A stretch of DNA of 15,216 nt, taken from positions 1 through 15,216 of the forward strand of contig CAZJBS010000050.1 in assembly GCA_964544475.1 (NCBI GenBank), written 5' to 3'. Origin of the DNA: CAZJBS01 sp964544475. Its GTDB lineage: Bacteria; CLD3; SB21. The notes beneath the pieces were generated by a model. The model was not told the DNA's origin, did no database searches, and saw nothing but the letters and a program-made list of their open reading frames with translations. A program made the translations under genes and the position numbers. Each line of letters starts with the position of its first letter. The first letter of the stretch is position 1. Below are positions 1-7,673 of the stretch, piece by piece.

Positions 1-1079
1 CGGCCGGTTGATCCGGCGTTGACAAGGAGATCCGTCAAGGTTTCAGCCATGTCCTCCAGGTCGACTACGCGATCCACCAGACCCGATTCGACCGCGCTTT
101 TTGGCATGCCATAAATCACACAGCTGTTTTCCGATTGAGCGACGATGCATCCGCCGTTGCGACGCACTGTGTACAGACCATTCGTACCGTCGGTGCCCAT
201 GCCGGTCAGCACGCATGAGAGGTTGTTGGGTCCGATGACCGATCCCGCCGACTCAAACAGGACGTCGACCGCCGGGCAGTGATAGAGCCGCTCGGCGTTG
301 TCCGACAGACGGATTCGGTACGACGTTCCGTCGGCCCGGAAACCCACATGCCGTCCGATATCACCAAGATAAACGGTCCCATCATGGACGATGTCGCCAT
401 CTTCGGCGGTTTTCACCTTCAACCGGCAAACCGTATCGAGGCGTTCGGCCAGGGATTGGATGAAGTTGCCGGCGGGCATGTGCTGGACAATGACGATGCC
501 GGCCGGAAAATCGCCCGGCAATCCGGACAGCAGACGGTGCAAGGCCATGGGGCCGCCCGTGGAACAACCGATGGTTACAATCTTTTGGGAAGAGAGCGGC
601 GCCGGCCGCGGCGGCTTGCTTTCCGTCGGGCTCCGTCGGATGTCACCTTCTTCCGCCAGCGGGGACACCAGACCGACTGCCGCCTTGAGTTTGCGGACGA
701 TGTCAAGGCCCATTTCCTGGCTGTTCATCGCCATGGACGATTGCGGTTTGGATACGACGTCAAACGCGCCCCTTTCCAGACACTGAATGGCCAGATCGCC
801 GCCGCTCCGGGTCATGGAACTGATGATGACCACCGGCGTCGACCAGTGCCGGCGAATGTCCGTCAGCACATCCAATCCATTGCGGTAAGGCATTTCCACG
901 TCGAGCGTGATCACATCGGGTTGAAGCGCTTCGATCAGGCCGAGGGCCATGTTTCCATCCGGAGCGCTGCCGACCACTTCAAAGTGGCCCTCCATCTCAA
1001 TGATGCGCTTCAGCGCTTTTCGAATGAACGCCGAATCATCGACGACGAGTACACGATATCGTTGGTTCATGGGGTTCAT
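1..1079 (-). CDS. cheB: CheB: chemotaxis response regulator, protein-glutamate methylesterase/glutaminase (C-terminus cut by window edge)
   Basis: Removes methyl groups from receptor glutamates (and deamidates glutamines) in the cytoplasm, giving adaptation when phosphorylated by CheA. I translated the minus strand from an ATG at 1079, which overlaps the upstream cheR stop in an ATGA junction; a second ATG nine bases in is possible. The 359 visible residues hold a receiver domain (acidic pair D14/D15, phospho-acceptor D60 in TLDVEMP, K111), a linker of about 30 residues rich in Pro and charged residues, then the methylesterase domain with its triad: S173 in GCSTGGP, H200 in VQHMP and D297 in TGMGTDG. 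The late motif GMPKSAVESG is also present. E. coli CheB has 349 residues, so only a short tail should be missing. The usual IAPG-type segment near residues 237-244 reads YLGDIGRH, a mild divergence. Last gene of the receptor block as far as the window shows. Confidence 0.96.
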   Translation of the reverse strand, partial: MNPMNQRYRVLVVDDSAFIRKALKRIIEMEGHFEVVGSAPDGNMALGLIEALQPDVITLDVEMPYRNGLDVLTDIRRHWSTPVVIISSMTRSGGDLAIQCLERGAFDVVSKPQSSMAMNSQEMGLDIVRKLKAAVGLVSPLAEEGDIRRSPTESKPPRPAPLSSQKIVTIGCSTGGPMALHRLLSGLPGDFPAGIVIVQHMPAGNFIQSLAERLDTVCRLKVKTAEDGDIVHDGTVYLGDIGRHVGFRADGTSYRIRLSDNAERLYHCPAVDVLFESAGSVIGPNNLSCVLTGMGTDGTNGLYTVRRNGGCIVAQSENSCVIYGMPKSAVESGLVDRVVDLEDMAETLTDLLVNAGSTG

Positions 1080-1942
1080 TTCTTGCGGTAATAGACGACG
1101 TCGCCGCCGTGGCAGATGGCGAAACCGGCACCGCGGTCGATGAGACTCTCGGAATGACCGAGGAACAAAAGCCCCTGGTCGACGAGCAGGCGCCGGAGGT
1201 TGGCGACGGCCCGGTCCATCCCGTCCGGGTCGAAATAAATGACAACGTTACGGCAGAAAACAAAATCAAACGGACCCAGTTTGTCCAGGCCGTCGGCATT
1301 CATCAGGTTGGCCGGAATGAACTGAACCGCTCTCTGCAACAACGGCCGGACGCGGCGGTATTTGCCATCCTTTACGAACAGGGATCCGTATCGTTCCTCC
1401 AGCAGCGGCGTCATCGCCCGAAAGGATTTGCCCGGATAGCGGCCTTCGCAAGCCAACGCTATCACCGTGGGGTCCAGGTCGATGCCGACCACCTCCACCG
1501 AGGAAAAACCGGCTTCCAAAAAACAGGCGGCGAGACTGTACGTTTCTTCGCCCGTCGAACAACCCGCGCTCAGAATTCGCCAGGGGGAAGTGCGGAAGGC
1601 GCGGAGGTCGGAGGCCCGGCGCACGGCTTCTTCCATGGCATTGTGTTCGCGGAAAAAATACGTCTCGTGGTTGGCCAGATGCGTCACCAGCGCGGTCCAC
1701 TCGGGATGATCGAAGGCATGACCGAGATAAAACAACCTCACGAGCTGCTGATAGTAATCCATGAAGGAGGCATGGCCTCTCGACGCCATGATCGTCTGGA
1801 TTTTGGAACGGAGCATCCACGTCTTTTCATGATCGAAGTGAATGCCAAAATGGTTGGAGATCATATCCCGCAGCAGGTTCAATTCCTCGTCCGGAACGAC
1901 CGTCGCCGGATGATGCGGATGAAAAGGATGTCTCAGTAGCAT
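1076..1942 (-). CDS. cheR: CheR-type chemotaxis protein methyltransferase (second of two in tandem)
   Basis: S-adenosylmethionine-dependent methylation of receptor glutamates. The 288-residue protein has the helical CheR N-domain (about 17-95, containing IHFDHEKTWMLRSKI and the family motif NHETYFFRE at 91-99). The Rossmann-like methyltransferase domain follows, with SAM-binding SAGCSTGEETYS at 125-136 and an acidic residue in VVGIDLD ending strand 2. FCRNVVIYFD at 229-238 and LGHSESL at 261-267 are also present. This is the more canonical of the two CheRs here and has normal family length. It starts 10 bases inside the preceding cheR and its stop overlaps the cheB ATG by 4 bases. No strong Shine-Dalgarno sequence is seen before the ATG, which fits coupling. 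The start at 1942 is preferred because the family alignment requires residues from about 17 on. No TPR or C-terminal fusion is present. Confidence 0.95.
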   Translation of the reverse strand: MLLRHPFHPHHPATVVPDEELNLLRDMISNHFGIHFDHEKTWMLRSKIQTIMASRGHASFMDYYQQLVRLFYLGHAFDHPEWTALVTHLANHETYFFREHNAMEEAVRRASDLRAFRTSPWRILSAGCSTGEETYSLAACFLEAGFSSVEVVGIDLDPTVIALACEGRYPGKSFRAMTPLLEERYGSLFVKDGKYRRVRPLLQRAVQFIPANLMNADGLDKLGPFDFVFCRNVVIYFDPDGMDRAVANLRRLLVDQGLLFLGHSESLIDRGAGFAICHGGDVVYYRKK

Positions 1943-2814
1943 GACGCCGGTGGATCGTAGGGACGTTGATACACGAGGGCGTTCCAGCGCACCGGCTGAA
2001 GGCGATGATCGAAAACGTGGAGAGTCTCGACGTCACCCGTCATGACAAATCCTCCCGGCTTGACGGAATCCTCGAGCCATCGTACCAAACGCGACTGGTG
2101 CTCGTCGTCAAAATAGATCATGACATTGCGGCAAAAGATGACATCCCACCGTTCTGAGAAATCGCGGGTGGCGATGACCTCTTTGAGGTTTTTCTGTTGG
2201 AACCGCACGAGGTTCCTGACCGGATCGGCGACCTGATAGGATCCGTCTCGCTGTGCCTGAAAATATTTTTCCAGCAGATCCGGCTGTTTGGCGTACAAAG
2301 ACGACAACATGCGTTCGGACGGACTGTACCGTCCAAGCTGTGCTTTGGACAGCGCTTCCTCACTGATATCCCAGGCGTCGATGGTCACATCCCAATCCTC
2401 CTGCTTCCGGAGGCGTTCAAGCATCATCATGGCCATTGAATATGGTTCCTCTCCGGTGGCACAGCCGGCGCTCAGCAAACGCAAAACCGGACGTGACGAC
2501 GGCAGGCCATGGCCGGTCCGGCGCCCCAGCATCTCGCGGAGCCCGCGGCTTTCGAGGAATTCAAACTGGCTTCGGTTCCTGAAAAAATAGGTCTCCTTGA
2601 TGGCCAGTTGATCCATGAGCACCGACCATTCCTTCTCGGCCGGGTGGTTGATCAACCATCCCAAATATTGTGCCCGGTCGCCGAAGGACTTCTCTCCGGC
2701 CCGATCCGTCACGACGGATTCGAAAACAGGCTGCCCCAGTCTGTGAATGTCAAACGCAAACCGGTTCAGAATTTCACGGCGAATCGGGCCAATGATGGGA
2801 TCGTGGTTGTTCAT
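1933..2814 (-). CDS. CheR-type chemotaxis methyltransferase, divergent paralogue (first of two in tandem)
   Basis: Second CheR-family protein, 293 residues, directly after the MCP gene (4-base ATGA overlap at 2811-2814). It shows KETYFFRN at 73-80, the SAM-binding motif SAGCATGEEPYS at 115-126, and FCRNVMIYFD at 227-236, so the catalytic core looks intact. It differs from the neighbouring CheR where that protein has LGHSESL: here the loop reads MTGDVETL (258-265), and the N-terminal helical domain lacks the usual GIxF...K..LL pattern. A longer insert (about 85-110 and 135-145) flanks the SAM motif. Being next to the MCP, it may be matched to that receptor; this is inference. The two CheRs are clearly different proteins, not a recent DNA duplication. 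Alternative: a CheR-like methyltransferase with another protein target. Confidence 0.9.
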   Translation of the reverse strand: MNNHDPIIGPIRREILNRFAFDIHRLGQPVFESVVTDRAGEKSFGDRAQYLGWLINHPAEKEWSVLMDQLAIKETYFFRNRSQFEFLESRGLREMLGRRTGHGLPSSRPVLRLLSAGCATGEEPYSMAMMMLERLRKQEDWDVTIDAWDISEEALSKAQLGRYSPSERMLSSLYAKQPDLLEKYFQAQRDGSYQVADPVRNLVRFQQKNLKEVIATRDFSERWDVIFCRNVMIYFDDEHQSRLVRWLEDSVKPGGFVMTGDVETLHVFDHRLQPVRWNALVYQRPYDPPASCY

Positions 2815-4829
2815 GCGTCCCGGTGCCCGTTGGAACTCAGGCGAAAGGAGTTGGTGATCGTATTCAGCTGCTCGACCTGTGAGTTGAGATTGCGCGTGAC
2901 GGTGGCGATGTTCTCCATGGCTTTGACGATCTGTTCGCCGCCCCGCCGTTGTTCGGTCGTGGCTGTGGCCACCTGGCGGGCCATCGCATTCATGATGTCC
3001 ATGGCTTTGGAAATCTGTTCCGCCCCGGCGGCTTGTTCCCGCGTCGAATTGTGAACCTGTTGGGCCATGTGATTCATCATGTTCACGGTCTTGACCATTT
3101 GATCGGATGCGTGCGCCTGCTCCTGGGTGGCGCCGGTGATGTCGTTCATCATGCGGCTGGTTTTCGAAATAGAATCAACAATGCGGTTGAGCGAATCCGT
3201 GGCGCGGGACGCAAGCTGAAGACCTTCATTGGCCTGGCGGGCTCCGTCGTGCGTGACCTGGATGGCATTCTTGGTTTCTTTCTGGACGCCGGTGATCAGG
3301 TTGGCGATTTCCTGGGTGGACGCGGCCGATCGTTCGGCCAGTTTGCGGACCTCGTCGGCCACGACGGCAAATCCGCGGCCGTGTTCGCCGGCCCGCGCCG
3401 CTTCGATGGCCGCATTGAGTGCGAGAAGATTCGTTTGTTCGGCGATATCGTCAATCACATCCACGATCTGGTAAATACGCTCGCTGCTTTCTTCGAGGCG
3501 CTTGATCACGCCGACGATTTCCTCCATGGACAAGGAGACCTGCTTCATGCCCTCGGCGGACTTTTTGACGGCCTCGCCGCCTTCCTTGGCTTCCTGAACG
3601 GCGATGTCCGATGTCTGGTTGGCATCGCGGGAATTGGCGGCCACCTGTTCGATGGAGGAGGACATGTGCTGGATCGTGGACGTGGTCTCATTGACGGCGA
3701 CCAGCAGTTCACTGGCATTTTTGGCGACGGAACCGATCGACATGGTCATCTGGTGCACGGAGGCCGATGTTTCCACCACATTGTTCAATAACGTTTCGGT
3801 GTTGGCGGCGACCTGGTGAATGGACGCGGCCATTTCTTCGATGGACGACGACGTTTCTTCCGTGATGACGGCCTGCTCGCCGGAACCCCTGGCCAGTTCG
3901 TCGGCGCTGCCGCGCAGCGTATCGATGATGGATCGCAAATTGTGCGTCATGCTCATGAAAGACTGGCTCAGCACGTCGGAATCCGATCGCGGCGTCACCG
4001 TCACCGTCAGGTCTTTGGAGGAAACCTTCTCGGCGATGCGGGACACGTTCTGAATATAGGCGATCATGGATTTCATGGCCGACAACAACTGCCCCGGCTC
4101 GTCTTTCGAGGTGACTTCAAAGTCGATGTCCAGTTTTCCGACCGAAATATGGTTGGCCACGTCGACGGCCACCTTCAAGGGCTCCACGATGGAACGTACC
4201 GCGAGGAAGGCAAGTGGAATCAAAATGCCGAGCGCCAGAAGGATCAGCGTGGTTACAACGACGATCATGCGCAGATTGTTCGTTCCGGTTTCCTCAAACG
4301 CGGCGGCCATGGCCGTGGCGTTGCGGCTGGTAAGGTCCTGCAGGGATTCGGTGATCCCGTTGTACTGGTTGGTCATCTGGACCAGCGCGTTCATCTGGGC
4401 CTCGCCGGTTTCGCCGCGGATCATGCTGACGGACGTGGCGCGGGCCAGATCGTAATACGCATCGAACATCGCGCGCAGTTGTTTCATGTCCGTCGGATCG
4501 ACCACGGGATTCTTGAGATGCTGGTCGATCTGGGCGAGAAAACGGTCGTGCAGCGTATCCGCTTCGGTCAGGCCGTCGACGTCCTGGGCGGCCACGGCAT
4601 TCTGCATCGTACGTTGGAGTTGTTTCAGCAGTTCCTGAAAGTCCCGGCTGGTGCTCAGCGCCGGTGCATAACCCTTCTGAATGTTGACCAGCAGACGGTC
4701 ATTGACCGCCGAGTAGTATTGAGCGACCACGAGGACGAGGACAAAACCCCCGGCGGCCAGCGCCGGCAGAAGCACAATCTTCGCCTTGACCTTCAATTGG
4801 TTGAATCGCTGAATCAGTGACTTGAACAT
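2811..4829 (-). CDS. Methyl-accepting chemotaxis protein (membrane receptor with four-helix-type periplasmic domain, HAMP, long signalling coiled coil)
   Basis: Inner-membrane chemoreceptor of 672 residues. A basic N-terminus is followed by TM1 (about 18-38), a periplasmic helical region (39-187, resembling 4HB_MCP; assignment from length and helical character), TM2 (188-212) and HAMP (about 213-266, with VEPL near its start). A second amphipathic segment (267-315) leads into a long heptad coiled coil. The hairpin tip is textbook: DDIAEQTNLLALNAAIEAAR from residue 460, then AGEHGRGFAVVADEVRKLAE. Both arms carry 28-residue (four-heptad) repeats, for example from about residues 323 and 569. Candidate methylation pairs sit in EETSSSIEEM-like and TxEQ-like units. 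The C-terminus ends SSNGHRDA, with no NWETF-type tether for CheR/CheB. The gene follows the small periplasmic protein by 20 bases and overlaps the next cheR, so it is probably the receptor served by this block. Ligand unknown. Confidence 0.96.
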   Translation of the reverse strand: MFKSLIQRFNQLKVKAKIVLLPALAAGGFVLVLVVAQYYSAVNDRLLVNIQKGYAPALSTSRDFQELLKQLQRTMQNAVAAQDVDGLTEADTLHDRFLAQIDQHLKNPVVDPTDMKQLRAMFDAYYDLARATSVSMIRGETGEAQMNALVQMTNQYNGITESLQDLTSRNATAMAAAFEETGTNNLRMIVVVTTLILLALGILIPLAFLAVRSIVEPLKVAVDVANHISVGKLDIDFEVTSKDEPGQLLSAMKSMIAYIQNVSRIAEKVSSKDLTVTVTPRSDSDVLSQSFMSMTHNLRSIIDTLRGSADELARGSGEQAVITEETSSSIEEMAASIHQVAANTETLLNNVVETSASVHQMTMSIGSVAKNASELLVAVNETTSTIQHMSSSIEQVAANSRDANQTSDIAVQEAKEGGEAVKKSAEGMKQVSLSMEEIVGVIKRLEESSERIYQIVDVIDDIAEQTNLLALNAAIEAARAGEHGRGFAVVADEVRKLAERSAASTQEIANLITGVQKETKNAIQVTHDGARQANEGLQLASRATDSLNRIVDSISKTSRMMNDITGATQEQAHASDQMVKTVNMMNHMAQQVHNSTREQAAGAEQISKAMDIMNAMARQVATATTEQRRGGEQIVKAMENIATVTRNLNSQVEQLNTITNSFRLSSNGHRDA

Positions 4830-4849
4830 GATAGTGTACTTTCGTGATT

Positions 4850-5281
4850 CTATTCGGTGATCTTGATGGACTTGACTTTGTGTCCGGACAGGTCAATCCC
4901 GCCGAAAACATATCCAATGGCGCCGGCATTGGCGCTGACGAATTCGAGGACGGCCCCGTCGCCGCTCTTTTCGGCCGGCGGCACCCCTTTGCCGGAAAAA
5001 ATCTGCTGTTGCCAGTAGGCTTTCACGGCCGCCACGGCTTTGCCGTGAACGTCCAGGCTGAACTGTTTCCGCACTGGCGCGTCGGCCGTTTGATCCACGA
5101 CCGTTATTTTGGATCCGCTTTTCCAGCTCACGGTCTTTTTCATGAAGATTCTGGACGTTTCATCTTTGGAAAGACTCGTCGTCTCATTGTCCTCGTTCAC
5201 AATGACCCGGTAGGCCTGGGCCCTGGCCTGGTTCATGGTGAGGCCGGTGGCCAGCAGCAGACAGAAGATCAGTGGTTTCAT
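4850..5281 (-). CDS. Small PstS-like (PBP-like domain) periplasmic protein
   Basis: The 143-residue protein has a Sec signal peptide (about 1-21, basic start, hydrophobic core, ends QARA). The mature part of about 120 residues resembles the short PBP-like proteins often named phosphate ABC transporter substrate-binding protein. The matching segments are LSKDETSRIFMKKTVSW (37-53) followed by GSKITVVDQ, FSGKGVPP (95-102), and EFVSANAGAIGYV (113-125). At roughly half the length of PstS it cannot form the full two-lobed clamshell, and no pstC/A/B genes are nearby. It has a good ribosome site (AAGGA, 8 bases before ATG). It sits 19 bases after the porin stop and 20 before the MCP start, which suggests ligand capture or presentation for the receptor. 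Recognised by motif memory only; ligand not established. Confidence 0.82.
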   Translation of the reverse strand: MKPLIFCLLLATGLTMNQARAQAYRVIVNEDNETTSLSKDETSRIFMKKTVSWKSGSKITVVDQTADAPVRKQFSLDVHGKAVAAVKAYWQQQIFSGKGVPPAEKSGDGAVLEFVSANAGAIGYVFGGIDLSGHKVKSIKITE

Positions 5282-5300
5282 GACGTGGTTCCTTACGTGG

Positions 5301-6473
5301 TTAGAAGCTGACGGACAGGCTCAGAATGAAATACATGAATTTGTATGGATCTTCCTTGACGAGAATGGGCATGCCACCCAGACTGTAGTTGACGGGCATA
5401 CGTTCCGGGCCGTTTTCGATCGAAATACTCTCGACCTGATGGGCTTCCGCCTTGAGCACGACCGATGGTTGGAAAGCGTAATTGACGCTGAGGCCGATAT
5501 CGTTGGAACGCCCGAAATTGAAGCGGGGCATCAGGCCGGGGGAAACCTGGGAGAGGTCAATCGGAAAATCTTCAACGCCCCAGTGGTCATATTGGGCGTA
5601 CACACCGAGTTTATCCGTCAGCCGATAACCGGCTTGCGCATAGTAGGACACCGATCCAAAATCGCCGTCGTGAAATTTCAAGCCCGTGTATTCGCCGCGC
5701 ACCAGGTACTTTTCACGATTAAGATCGAGCGACAGGCGGTAATTCGTCATCCACTGTTTGCCGCCAAAAATGTTGGTTTCGTCAAAAATGAATCCGCCTT
5801 CCACCTGGGCACGGTAACCCGACACACCCGCACGCAGGCCATCGACCGGCGTATTGAGCCAGACCTGTCCGCCGAAACTGCGCGGCGCATTGACCATCCG
5901 GTTGGCGGACGAACTGGACGTTTCCACCGTTTCGAAGTGTCCGACGAAGGCGTCGAGATCGGCGCTCCACATGGATCCCTTGGCGATCGCATAACTGGCG
6001 ACCGCGCCATCGATGGTTTCGCTGGCGTATTCGCCCTCGAAATACGTTCCAAACGGGGCCCGGTAAAATGGGAGAACCACGCCGACATCGCGGATTTCAT
6101 TGTATATGCCGGCCGGCATCTGGACGCGGCCAACCTTGATCCCGAATTGCTCCGTGAACTTGTGCTGGTAGAATCCCCAGTCGAGACGGACATCGGGTTC
6201 CGATTTCATCAGATTGCTCTTACCGACCCGCTTGTGGCTGAATTGGAAAAGTATGGCATCGGCTTCCGACGCATCATAGCGAAACTGAAGAGCCAGGTTG
6301 CGATAATCAAACGACCCTTCTTTCGGAAGGCCAAGCCATTGGTACTTGGAATTGATGGCCGCGGCTTGCGTGAAATAGCCATGAATCTGAAGAGACTTGG
6401 CTTCCTGATCCTGGGACATCGCCGGGCCAAAAGCCGTCGCGATCATCGCCATCGCCAAAATTACTGTTTTCAT
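5301..6473 (-). CDS. Outer-membrane porin-like beta-barrel protein
   Basis: The 390-residue protein has a signal peptide (about 1-20, ending AMSQ) followed by alternating amphipathic beta strands throughout. It terminates in FILSLSVSF, the C-terminal aromatic signature for BAM-mediated outer-membrane insertion. A conserved-looking stretch, GRVQMPAGIYNEIRDVG near residues 116-132, recalls porins whose strands read GR...P.GLYNE.RDV and that are found beside PstS-like proteins in other bacteria; this comparison is from memory. It probably forms a diffusion channel for small solutes. First gene of the porin/PBP/MCP/CheR/CheR/CheB block. A strong ribosome site (AGGAG, then AAAAAA, then ATG) sets the start. 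A -24/-12-like promoter lies about 80 bases upstream. Alternative: another OM barrel without pore function. Confidence 0.8.
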   Translation of the reverse strand: MKTVILAMAMIATAFGPAMSQDQEAKSLQIHGYFTQAAAINSKYQWLGLPKEGSFDYRNLALQFRYDASEADAILFQFSHKRVGKSNLMKSEPDVRLDWGFYQHKFTEQFGIKVGRVQMPAGIYNEIRDVGVVLPFYRAPFGTYFEGEYASETIDGAVASYAIAKGSMWSADLDAFVGHFETVETSSSSANRMVNAPRSFGGQVWLNTPVDGLRAGVSGYRAQVEGGFIFDETNIFGGKQWMTNYRLSLDLNREKYLVRGEYTGLKFHDGDFGSVSYYAQAGYRLTDKLGVYAQYDHWGVEDFPIDLSQVSPGLMPRFNFGRSNDIGLSVNYAFQPSVVLKAEAHQVESISIENGPERMPVNYSLGGMPILVKEDPYKFMYFILSLSVSF

Positions 6474-6552
6474 TTTTTTCTCCTGTGAGTTAGTGATTAC
6501 AAAACCGAGATAAATCAGATGCGTGGTTTGTGGTTACTTGTGTGATGGCCTA

Positions 6553-6569
6553 TTGCATATTGTATGCCC
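6553..6569 (-). promoter_or_regulatory. Putative sigma-54-type (-24/-12) promoter for the porin-MCP-CheR-CheB block
   Basis: Minus-strand GGGCATACAATATGCA has GG at 6568-6567 and GC at 6556-6555, exactly the 10-base separation of sigma-54 promoters (consensus TGGCAC-N5-TTGC). Agreement is GGCA and TGC; the first T is replaced by G. The predicted start near 6544 leaves an untranslated leader of about 70 bases before the porin ATG. It shares GGCAT-N5-ATGC with the element at 10043-10059, so a shared palindromic operator is the alternative reading. Confidence 0.45.
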
Positions 6570-6638
6570 ATTTTGTGGGCCTGATAATACTGGATTTACA
6601 ACTGTCTGCCATGGACGCCGAATAGGTTTTTTTCAAAA

Positions 6639-7673
6639 TCATATTGGAATAATCCTATCGGTGGATTCGGCGAGGGAGGCATGCAGGCTCTGCACGTCAT
6701 GGATTTCCTGATGGCTCAGTATCTGCATCAGGTCCAGCACGATGAACAGTTGATGATCGAGTTCCAACATGCTCTTCACAAAAAAGGCGTCTTCGCCGAC
6801 GGCCTCGACAGGCGGCCTTTTGAGCGATGCCGTCGGGGCCCGCAAAATCCCGGTGACCGCGTCCACAATCAAACCGACACGTTTGTCGTCAACCTGGATG
6901 ATCAGCATGCGCGTCGCGCGATCATAGGCCATCCTGGGGAGGTTGAACCGTGTGCGCAGATCGATGGCCGGCACGACTTCACCGCGGAGATTGATGACGC
7001 CTTCGATGAACTTCGGCGCGCGGGGCACATGACTGATGGGCTGGAGTTTGATGATCTCGGACACTTCGGATATGTCGACGGCCATGCGCGTTTGGCCCAC
7101 GACGAATCCCAGCAATTGGGTCATGTCGACATGGTCCTCTTTGTGGCGTCCCAGTATCCGGGATACGGCGTTTGATACGTTCATTGGAAAAACCTCCCAC
7201 AGTTGGTCAGGGTTGATGATGGCCACCGGATGGCCGTCGCTTGAATACACATGGCTGAATCGCTGCGCGTCGCCCTTGGCGTACGTTTTGGGCAGATCCA
7301 TCAGGTCCGACAACGCCACATCCTGGATGCCGAGGACATGATCGACGTTGATGGCCATCAGATTGGCCACCTGGTCCAGGACGAGGGTGGTCGTGGACCC
7401 GGGCTGCCGTGCCGATCCTGGATTCAGCCAATGGGCGAGATGGAGTACGGGTATCCATTCTCCTCGCAGCGCCATCATACCGCTCAACCGCGCCGACGCA
7501 GCCGGCAGGCTCGTCATGACGGCCCCCGTCACAATCTCCCGCACCGTATCCGCCCCGATGGCATAGCGTTCCCCACCCAGGGCAAACTCCACGACACGTT
7601 TGGTCGCCAGGTGAGCGGCGGCCGGGGGGACGCATTCGTTTCGGCTGAGTTCCTGCAACCATTCGAGGCTCAT
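6639..7673 (-). CDS. cheW: Tandem CheW protein (two CheW-like domains)
   Basis: Adaptor linking receptors to CheA. At 344 residues it is about twice a normal CheW (about 165). Domain 2 (about 184-325) is canonical: LLGFVVGQTRMAVDISEVSE, then VPRAPKFIEGVINLRGEVVP (217-236) and IDLRTRF. Domain 1 (about 24-165) is recognisable but divergent: VVEFALGGERYAIGADTVRE, LSGMMALRGEWIPVLHLA (63-80), and a C-terminal strand region ending INPDQLWEVF. The ATG overlaps the cheA stop as ATGA (7670-7673), implying coupled translation. No terminator is visible after its stop, so read-through into the porin block is possible in addition to the promoter there. Domain 1 may have lost receptor or P5 binding and serve a structural role in arrays (inference). 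Alternative name: CheV-like without receiver, rejected because no receiver domain is present. Confidence 0.93.
   Translation of the reverse strand: MSLEWLQELSRNECVPPAAAHLATKRVVEFALGGERYAIGADTVREIVTGAVMTSLPAASARLSGMMALRGEWIPVLHLAHWLNPGSARQPGSTTTLVLDQVANLMAINVDHVLGIQDVALSDLMDLPKTYAKGDAQRFSHVYSSDGHPVAIINPDQLWEVFPMNVSNAVSRILGRHKEDHVDMTQLLGFVVGQTRMAVDISEVSEIIKLQPISHVPRAPKFIEGVINLRGEVVPAIDLRTRFNLPRMAYDRATRMLIIQVDDKRVGLIVDAVTGILRAPTASLKRPPVEAVGEDAFFVKSMLELDHQLFIVLDLMQILSHQEIHDVQSLHASLAESTDRIIPI

Noticed and set aside
3816..4820. Long open frame on the plus strand opposite the MCP gene
   Set aside because: It is antisense to an unmistakable MCP, is rich in His/Gly/Arg as expected for a GC-rich shadow frame, and matches no family. 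The same applies to plus-strand frames at 279-1091, 1109-1939, 5235-6488, 10501-11571, 11745-12752 and 13471-14277.
6566..6580. Stem-loop GCCCA-N5-TGGGC between cheW and the porin gene as a terminator
   Set aside because: The stem is only 5 base pairs and no T-run follows on either strand. It overlaps the -24/-12-like element, which explains part of the symmetry.
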